Below, in pieces: positions 56,900-64,000 of a DNA stretch of 64,000 nucleotides (positions within the stretch are counted from its first letter, which is position 1; every line of letters begins with the position of its first letter). The stretch comes from Bactrocera neohumeralis (lineage: Eukaryota > Arthropoda > Insecta > Diptera > Tephritidae). Position numbers and translations under genes: made by a program. The notes under the pieces are model-generated. The model ran no database searches, had not been told where the DNA came from, and was given only the letters and a program-made list of their open reading frames with translations. The DNA lies in NCBI RefSeq assembly GCF_024586455.1, contig NC_065920.1:51182109-51246108 (forward strand), given 5' to 3'.

Positions 56900-57157
56900 C
56901 ATTTTCCTTCGAGTTATTGAAAATAATTTAATATTTTCCGCAGTGCGACTTAAACGTGGTCTACCGGTTCGAAGCAAATCTGTTACGCTGCCATGTTGGT
57001 GATGACGATCAACTAAGAAACGAAACATTGCTTCAGAGGGCCAAATTCTGACGTTAAAATGTCGACGATATGCTCTTTGCGTTAAAATAATTGATCTCTG
57101 GTTTAAATAATAAAATTCTATTGTTCTGGTTCTCTGTTCAGTTGTGTACCTCTCCAT
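56900..57157 (-). pseudogene. Tc1/mariner-type helix-turn-helix domain fragment
   Basis: From 57157: MERYTTEQRTRTIEFYYLNQ, TQRAYRRHFNVR, LVDRHHQHGSVTDLLRTGRPRL and RTAENI. These are the two helix-turn-helix units and the GRPR hinge found at the N-terminus of IS630/mariner-like transposases. The catalytic domain is missing. A TTGGCCCACCCTG-type end follows at 57258. Confidence 0.75.
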
Positions 57158-57273
57158 TATAAATTCTCCAAGTGTTGTCTATATAATCTGAAAGAAAAAA
57201 TACAAAAAAAATTAATAAACGAAAAAGTTTTTAAACTTTTACACCCCTTGGTTTCTTTTGGCCCACCCTGTGT

Positions 57274-57382
57274 AAGTTAAAAAACTTTTATTTAGTTTTT
57301 TATAAAAAAATATTTTTTTGGGAGCTTTGCTCCTCTATTGAATTATGTGTAAGAACTGAAGTTTACAATTAAATGACAGTAA
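57274..57382. repeat. Direct repeat, right copy
   Basis: Partner of 56441-56548, same orientation, distance about 830 bp. Could be LTR scraps or a segmental duplication around the hAT/mariner insertion. Confidence 0.8.
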
Positions 57383-57479
57383 AATAATTTAAATATAAAA
57401 CTTTATTAAACTCTATGAAACGCTTGCAAACCACTGCGTACTCGCTATTTTATGTTGTTCACTTGCTGACAATCCCTTT

Positions 57480-57965
57480 TTGACTGCCACTTGCATCATT
57501 TTATTGCGTTGTATTTTACTTGGGGGTGAATCAGTTGCGCGGAAATCGGACGTTTCGGTGGTCGATTGTCCTGGAATTTATTGGGTCTATTCTGGTAATT
57601 AATCTGTCTTGATTGTATTGATTGGTCTACTTCCATCGAGGTCGGTGGTTTAGGTGGTAAGTTTGGTCTGTTGTTAAAGGAGGTATTTCTCCAGTATTAG
57701 GGGGGTTGTTCGCTTAATTATTGAACCTCGGCATGAATCCTTGATTATTTTGCATATAATTGATGGAGTGGTGGGGATACCAATTTGGTTGGCGACCGAA
57801 TGCATGTTGGTCGAAATTTTGTCTGGGGGAGTGCGAATATGTTAGTTCGGGGTAAAAAGCTCTATTGTTATTAAAATTATTAAAAGTATTATTTCGGGGA
57901 AGTCGTGGTGGCGATTGAATATTGGCTTTGTGGGTGTCGGGGTACTCGACTTTGTGTTTGCCGGT
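57480..57965 (-). pseudogene. Errantivirus gag C-terminal tail
   Basis: Minus-strand reading gives a Pro/Asn/Arg/Gln-rich tail (SPPRLPRNNTFNNFNNN, FGRQPNWYPHH) like the nucleocapsid-type tail of E3 gag at 26079-26486. Several stops interrupt it. Protease should follow to the left but is not recognisable. Confidence 0.55.
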
Positions 57966-57969
57966 GTGC

Positions 57970-58215
57970 CAAATTAAATAAAATTATTAAGATTGGATAA
58001 CAATTCAAATTTGTGTATTTGAGCTAAGCTCGAGCCCTATAAGTGCCTAGTCATCAAAATTAGGTTTGCGCGCGTTTCGCTCAACTGCCTAATAATTGGT
58101 AGAGCGGATGCGCATGTAGCGCATTCCATTAAGCTAAGAGTGCAATAGGAGTCTCAATTGTAAGTTGACTCCTAATTATGCAGACATTGTTGTCAGCGAA
58201 TTTATGTTGTGTTAA
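57970..58215 (-). repeat. LTR, errantivirus-like
   Basis: Ends TTGTGTTAACT at 58215 and begins AAATTAAATAAAATTATTAAG at about 57970, next to the gag tail. GCGCGTTTCGCTC and GGATGCGCATG words resemble the other gypsy LTRs. A typical leader is missing. Confidence 0.55.
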
Positions 58216-58900
58216 CTTATATACAAAAATTAATATAAATATGAATATAACCTGATGTGATTATTCCCGCGTTGATAGTTCGATTTTTCTGCTGCTGTTG
58301 TTGCTACTGACTCTGCTGATGCTGTTTTGGCGCGTATATGTCTGCCCGCTGTGGTGATTCGTTTTATTGTGTCTTTCTGTTTGTTGGGTTCTTCGTTGAA
58401 TTAATAATACAACCAATGTTATCTGCTTGAATGCCAAATAATTAATAATAAAACCAATGTTATCTGCTTGAATGCCAAAATCGTACTCCTCTTTATTCTT
58501 AATATTCAATATAACATCACATAACTTCTAAGCTTAAAGCTAGCGTCTCTTTGTTACAGCTATATGAATCGTTTTTTATTTATGCTTGTTCACTTAATGC
58601 TGTCAGCAGTTTTGATGAGAATGTTTATACGATATTTCTCAACTTTAACTTGCTGTCAGCAGTTTTGGTGGGAGTGTTTATTTTACGATTCTTAACTCGT
58701 TGTTATGTTGGCGCTGTTGGGTGTTTTTTGTATTGTCCTCTAATTCGTATTTAGACGAGTTAGGAGGACAATGCAGTGATGTGTTTTCTTTTGGTATGAA
58801 CATCCCGGCCGCCTTGTAGGGTCTGCGACAGAGAACTGCAACGAGTAATAAATTTTTTGTTTATACTTAAGTACTGATCCGTTACTCTGTCTGATTCTAT
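58216..58900. other. LTR-like non-coding stretch up to the gap
   Basis: Contains a perfect-register 41-bp tandem duplication (AATTAATAATA(C/A)AACCAATGT... at 58399-58439 and 58440-58480), a repeated GCTGTCAGCAGTTTTG(A/G)TG(A/G)GA word (58600, 58652), and a hairpin GTCCTCTAATTCGT/ACGAGTTAGGAGGAC (58735-58770). No coding sequence. Confidence 0.55.
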
Positions 58901-59000
58901 NNNNNNNNNNNNNNNNNNNNNNNNNNNNNNNNNNNNNNNNNNNNNNNNNNNNNNNNNNNNNNNNNNNNNNNNNNNNNNNNNNNNNNNNNNNNNNNNNNNN
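58901..59000. other. Assembly gap (100 N)
   Basis: A run of exactly 100 N, the usual placeholder for a scaffold gap of unknown length. Confidence 0.99.
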
Positions 59001-59235
59001 GCTACTGGGGTTTCCCCAATCGGTTTTTTGCTTCTTCAGTTTTGGGTAATTTGTGAGGGGGGCTTAGCACACTGTCACTAGTTTATTCACTTAAAGGTCA
59101 CAGCACAAAGTTAACGTTTTTTTACTGTATTTCACTTGATTTTACCACAGATTTTGCCACTCGCGCACTACCGGTACTTTTAGGTATACGACGTTCTATG
59201 CTTTACGCGAAAAAAATTTTTTTTTAATTTTACTT

Positions 59236-59633
59236 TGTATTTAGTCAGCGCCAGTTATGAATCACTTTGTGAAGAGCGAAAAAAATCAATTTTAGTTTTA
59301 GGGACAGCGTTTCCCCGGTTTATTGAGTTTAAATTAACAACTGCCAACTCATCTAGTTTAGTACTATATTTATATTAAAGCTAAGGAGCTATGCACTTAA
59401 TTATTTGCATCACCAGTTTATTGTACTGAGCAGACTGCTGCAATAGCAATATTGTTTCTAGAATCACACAGAAGAGATTAATATTTCTGCAATAATACAA
59501 TATTACATTGATTTCCGTTATAAAAATTAGCACAACCAATATTGCAATTAATTCCGGGAATTTGAATGTTAACTATTCTTAAGACACGTGCCGGAAGTTG
59601 GCTGTGGGGTTACTAACATCTTTGGTGTTAACT
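59236..59633 (-). repeat. 5' LTR with primer-binding site, next to the gap
   Basis: The LTR runs from about 59254 to GGTGTTAACT at 59633. On minus it is followed by TGGCGCTGACTAAATAC (59236-59253), a primer-binding site in the right place. The leader continues to 59001 and the rest of this element lies in or beyond the gap. Confidence 0.65.
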
Positions 59634-59803
59634 TGCATCACGCCATTCTTTGTCCACTCCTTTTAACTTAGACTGAGCTGCTAACAAAACTTCTTGCTCA
59701 CACCAACCATATGCCTGTTGTAGTTGCGTTACCTTTTAATACTCATGGAGTCGTACGCATTGCCGCCTGACCAGAGATTGTGTCATTAGATCAAATATCG
59801 TAG

Positions 59804-60550
59804 CTACTTACATCGGCCGGAACAGTTGTTGTACTTGGCGCTAAGGATGTACATATGCCTCACCTGAACTGCCACAAGATCACTTACTGACTTGGCAAGT
59901 CCCGCAATCATATCACGCATCATATCACTGCTTTCTTCAACTTCTTCAGCATCAACTTCTTCAGAACTGTATATCTCAATCAGCTCCAAAACTTTCGCCG
60001 CTTTATTGCCTATAACTGTCGCACCTTGGTTTTGTAACAATTTGTTGAGTTGATCAACCCTAAGCGCATTGAATTTTATCATCTTTCCCATATTTCCTTT
60101 AGCAGTTTTACTTTTTTCCACAAACGTTGAAAAGTGATGAAATTCGATTGCCTTCGTTACAAAATGCCGTCGCTTTCGTGCTGTTTGAACTTTATTCGTA
60201 TAATGGAGTTCGTAAACTGTTTCTATTATTCTCGTCGACAAAATATAGTCAACTCTACTGATGACAGTAAAGAGAGTATCTGGTTCTCCCTTGAATGGGA
60301 GAATATCTTTTAGTTGTCCATGGAACTCACTGAGATTGACCTCATTTAATATGATAACTGGTTGTGCCATCTTCGATGTTTGGTTACAAGCCCACCAGGT
60401 TTCGTTCGACAGCTCCGAGTAGATTGCGCTGTTGTCGTACGTCATTAGTTTGGTAAAACGACAAAATATGTTCAACTCTACTAATGACAGCAATGAGAGT
60501 TTCCGGTTCTCCCTTGAATGGAGGAATATCTTTTAGTTAGTTAGGAACCT
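59804..60550 (-). pseudogene. Errantivirus gag with SAP-like segment
   Basis: The frame 60493-59804 carries the gag N-terminal motif ILPFKGEPDTLFTVISRVDYIL and a C-terminal segment FNALRVDQLNKLLQNQGATV and AAKVLELIEIYSSEEV, which looks like a SAP-type helix-turn-helix unit before an acidic tail. A second copy of the same gag start (FKGEPETLIAVISRVEHIL) lies 220 bp upstream at 60480-60540. The region is therefore a fusion of two gag copies or a small duplication. Confidence 0.6.
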
Positions 60551-60599
60551 CAAATTATTTTGAAAATTTCTATTAAATTGATGATGTTTTTTGCGATCA

Positions 60600-61300
60600 A
60601 TTTCTTGATTCTTTTTAGAAAAATGTAAGGCGAATTGTGATCTCATTTAATTTAGCAAGAGCATTTGGCAAATCGGTAGGTGTTAAAGTAAAAAGTATTT
60701 GGTTTAAAGGATAATTTAAACCAGTTATGAATGTTCTTAGCGCAGTTTTCCGATTTTTAATATTCAACTGTTTTGTAATATCGGAATTTGTGCCGCGCGT
60801 CATTATAATCTTGTAATCTGTTTAACAATGTCAATTTCTTATTGATTTCATTGTAGTAATCTATTAAGGATTGTGATCCCTGTCTGAGGATACTCATTTC
60901 TTAGCCAATTACATGAATTGGACTTCCCTCCGCATAGGCAAAATCTAGCCTAGAAAACAAAAACTCTTAAGTTTAGGACTGTGCCATGGTTTGAAGTTGG
61001 CTCCGAAATATCTCCTACTCTTCTACGTAAAGACTCATTTCGTTTTTCGCAGCTTGCCTCCAGCTGACATATGACTTTTCCTAGAATTTTGGTAAAGATT
61101 TTAGAATTTCTAAATTCTCATTACATATAATCGAGTCATTAATTGTTTGTATTTCATATTCTGTCACCTGCGCAGTGAATCTTAAGTTTTCCATCTGATT
61201 ATTTAGCTGAGCTATCTCAGGTCTCAAGATTGTTGTTTGAGCCGCTATCAGCCGAGCTACTACATACATATGTCTTCAGCAGTGAAATTGCTAACTGCCA
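60600..61300 (-). pseudogene. Errantivirus gag (E7), degenerate
   Basis: Coiled-coil-like N-terminal part (61269-61081: IAQLNNQMENLRF), then capsid pieces AYAEGSPIHVIG and MSILRQGSQSLIDYYNEINKKL, then FITGLNYPLNQILFTLTPTDLPNALAKLNEI (60803-60615; quoted in part). It is the same gag type as E5 at 43380-43900. Stops and shifts are present throughout. Confidence 0.7.
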
Positions 61301-61549
61301 TTTTTGAAAATCGTAAAATTATATCGCCCACTTTTAGAGATTCTTTCTTTATAAATATTTATTATAAATATAAAATTTATCTTGTTTTCCTTTTACTTAA
61401 ATACTGACACTTGCTAGTTTCACAATTATTTTTTTTTTTCTTCCTTTATGGTTTTTGTTTTGTTCGATTTTTTCTCGCACTCACTATTCGCGATAATTCT
61501 ATGGCAACAGAATGTTTTTCCCTAGACCTAGTCCACTAGAGAATTTTAA

Positions 61550-61760
61550 TTCTTCTCCTGTCAGGATCGCCTATTTATTGAATAGCGTTGACCGAGAAAT
61601 TTTTAAAAAGATCGAACTGCTTTCGATCTGATGAGTAACTAAACTGACATATTTTCATTTAACTTCCTTTTAAACATCATTTTCTCATTTACTTAAAGTG
61701 TCAATTACATTTTTAGCTCATTAAACATATTTCAGAAGAACGCTTAACGTTTGTTTATAA
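61550..61760 (-). repeat. Leader and LTR relic of E7
   Basis: Minus strand at about 61575 reads GGCGATCCTGACAGGAG, possibly a tRNA-Arg-type primer-binding site as in 412/mdg1-like elements. To its right comes sequence shared with 2405-2550 (GATGAGTAACTAAAC, AAAGTGTCAATTACATTT), taken as LTR. Confidence 0.5.
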
Positions 61761-62945
61761 CTATTAATATTATGTCTTCTTGTGAGAGCCATCATAGATT
61801 TTATTTACTTATTAGCTAAGTGGTTTGTTATATTGGTGGTGTTAACTTTTACACTTCTAATAAAATATTAATTATATATTTATTTATAAGTTTGAATAGA
61901 TGTAATTGATAGATTCCAAAATAATTCAGCATTCATAATATTAAGTCGTAATATAAATTTAAACATATAATTGGAAAAAAAACACACACAATTATTTGTG
62001 ATTTTAAATTTTTTTATATTTATTATTATAGTATAAAAAACAGATAACTAAAAACACTTTGATGAAACAAAAATGAATTATTGTAAAAAGCAAAGAATCA
62101 GCACAAACATTTTCAAATGTAACTGTATAATATACCCTTAGGATTCTTTAAAGATTTATCGATAATAATTACACATACATAAGTTATATATAACAAATTT
62201 ATTCTTAAGAATATTTGCTGTGAATGTTTTTGTGCTTCAAAAGTGCTATAAAAACAATGTACGCTCACACAATGTATTATGAATGTGATACAAATAAAAA
62301 CATAATAAATTGTATAAATATTTTGTTTCTATTAAAAAAAGCATGTAAAATAAAAGTTTGGAAACAACAATGCGTCAAGAGAAGTGAGAACAGTAACATA
62401 TTTTCTTTATACGCAGTCCTCACGGAAACTTTGCAGGCTCAGCAAAAAAAAATGTTAAGAACATGTTGGAGAGAAAGTAAGTATCTATCTATAATTATAC
62501 AAACTATAAATTTGATGATGCCTGAAAATACACGAACAATAAAAAAAAGTATGAGAGCAGTCAAAGAAAATTTTAATAACTTGACTGCTACATAGACTAG
62601 ACTCTAGACTCTGGATCGTACATTAAATGGTTAAAAGTTTGAACCTTGAATGCAATTATCTCAAAAATTATGATATTTTTGCTCTGAAGAACCTTCTCTA
62701 TCCGCCCATACCCATTTTATCACCCAAAATCCTGGAACGGTATTCTAAATCCCAGGTAAATTTTTTCCATCCCGTTTTGGGTATTAGAAATTATTTTTAT
62801 TTAAGATTTTTGGGAAAGCAAAATAAATCTAATAATATTAAAAATATATATATATATATTAATATAATATAATATATATGTAAATTGAGACAAAAATGAT
62901 TGAAAACCTGAAAAGTTTAAACACTGAGTTAAAACGCAAATACTT
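61761..62945. other. AT-rich non-coding stretch
   Basis: A 123-residue open frame (62224-62595, +) has no recognised motif and A/T-driven composition; I do not call it a gene. Microsatellite TA runs lie at 62844-62880. Confidence 0.5.
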
Positions 62946-63037
62946 TAATATTATTTTGAAATTATTTAATAATAGACAGTTGCTCCTCTTCTAATATTAT
63001 TTTGAAATTTTTTAATAATAGACAGTTGCTCTTCTTC
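62946..63037. repeat. 46-bp tandem duplication
   Basis: TAATATTATTTTGAAATT(A/T)TTTAATAATAGACAGTTGCTC(C/T)TCTTC occurs twice back to back with two differences. Confidence 0.9.
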
Positions 63038-63304
63038 GGATCCAATGTGATAATGATAAATTGAACATTGGCCTCGTAACAATTAAATAAAATTTATGTA
63101 TAATATATGTATGTATGGCAACTCTTGGCACATCCACGCGCCACCTTTTGTGAAAAAACTATCCTAGATTACGTTTTTCATAGAAATTCCGGGAAATTAT
63201 GAAATTTTCCCATAAATAGCGGTACATCAATGTTCAAATTAAAGTCTAGTGAGTTTCGCACATTCATATGTAATTATATGATAATATAATATATTTTAAC
63301 AAAT
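63038..63304. promoter_or_regulatory. Upstream region of the spliced gene
   Basis: AT-rich 260 bp between the tandem repeat and the ATG. It includes TATGTATAATATATGTATG at about 63097. No promoter element can be named with confidence. Confidence 0.25.
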
Positions 63305-64000
63305 ATGTCCGCAAAAATGTTATTGTATACAATTAATAAAGAAACATTGCAAAAATCTCCTTTTGTCGATATAGAAGGTGTAACTATACTTAATTTTCGG
63401 CAGATAGTGGAACATGAAGATAGACCAGGACAAGCATTGATACATTTCAAGGCACCAAATATAAAAGCTTACCCACTACGTATAAATACTAAACAGCATA
63501 TACAAGAGCATGGAATTTCTCAAGTCAATTGCATGAGAATGTTGGAAAAGTTCGTTATTGAAAAGGATATTTACAACACCAACAATAGCAATGGAAATGG
63601 CGACAAACGCTTGAAAGTGATCACACGCCGTCATGTTCTAATGCGTATTTTAACTGCACCATTTTTTGTTAGTGAAATGCCAATTATTGTTATAAGGCAC
63701 AAGCATATTATTTACATGTCTTTGGTAAAAAGGATATGTCCGACATCTGCACTTGGCAAAATGCATCATGAATTCGCAGATTATTGTGAAACCAGTAAAA
63801 ATACAAAACTTTAATCTTTGATATATAAATCTTACCAAATTTTGTGTCTAGATTTTGCAGCGACAAATCCATCTGATGAAGTTCAAGATAATCATAAAGG
63901 ATTTTTTATTTATGGCGCCAAATTCGGAAATTTAGATCTTCTTTATTCTGCTGAAGCCAGCGCTGTAATGAGTGATGAGGAGGTTGAACATGTGTACGTG
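63305..64000 (+). CDS. Spliced host-like gene, possibly Rai1/DXO family (Cutoff-like), 5' part
   Basis: Exon 1 runs 63305-63794 from an ATG in ACAAATATG context. A 57-bp GT-AG intron (63795-63851) follows, and exon 2 (63852 on) stays open to the window edge, so the gene is intact as far as seen. Exon 1 has KVITRRHVLMRILTAPFF and IIVIRHKHIIYMSLV; exon 2 has KGFFIYGAKFGNLDLLYSAEASA. This order resembles Rai1/DXO proteins (L-x-x-I/M-x-x-A/T-P-Y, then I-Y, then L-L-x-x-A-E). The acidic residue expected two after that Glu is Ser here, as if catalysis were lost, which would suit Cutoff, the piRNA-cluster factor. The match is by eye only; another fast-evolving protein is possible. Confidence 0.45.

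Noticed and set aside
62224..62595. 123-residue open frame on plus upstream of the host-like gene
   Set aside because: No recognisable domain and no splice link to 63305; A-rich composition explains the open frame.

Overview
The window looks like an AT-rich euchromatin/heterochromatin boundary or a transposon cluster from a higher fly (Brachycera). I infer this from the env-carrying gypsy-type retroelements (errantiviruses), Hermes/hobo-like hAT, piggyBac, Harbinger and I/Jockey/R1-type LINE relics, short 55-72 bp introns, and frequent ACATATGTATGTA-type simple sequence. A tephritid-like fly is a guess; no marker fixes the species. There is one assembly gap of 100 N at 58901-59000. No tRNA, rRNA or CRISPR was seen.

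Layout. 1-2.4 kb: intergenic sequence with two TA-flanked MITE-like elements. 2.4-8.1 kb: an LTR relic, then a mag-type Ty3/Gypsy element (minus strand) carrying a 2.6 kb DNA transposon of an unfamiliar transposase family. 8.1-11.6 kb: minisatellites, a transposon-associated ORF, a solo LTR. 11.6-16.7 kb: LINE ORF1, a two-gene Harbinger (nuclease on plus, MADF gene on minus) and a piggyBac. 16.7-19 kb: env-only provirus A inside that piggyBac. 19-21.3 kb: a 94-bp repeat and a deleted piggyBac with intact TTAA ends. 22-27.4 kb: two errantiviruses lacking pol and sharing one LTR. 27.4-32.3 kb: two hAT transposase pseudogenes and a long hairpin. 32.4-47.7 kb: nested LINEs and errantiviruses, including env-only provirus B with perfect TGTA target duplications. 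48-50.1 kb: a second two-gene Harbinger. 50.4-51.2 kb: a broken capsid-like gene resembling insect partitiviruses. 52.6-61.8 kb: LTRs, hAT, FLYWCH/RING, mariner and gag fragments. 63.3 kb to the end: the only apparent host gene, spliced and open to the window edge, perhaps a Rai1/DXO-family (Cutoff-like) protein.

How it fits together. Every recognisable retroelement, both hAT genes and the capsid relic are coded on the minus strand. Only the two Harbinger nucleases and the right-hand host-like gene are on plus. A stacked, one-orientation graveyard rich in env-bearing gypsy elements is the architecture of a flamenco-type uni-strand piRNA cluster; a plus-strand precursor would be antisense to all of them. 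That is inference and needs small-RNA data. Almost all coding remnants carry frameshifts, stops or large deletions, so few if any of the elements could move on their own.
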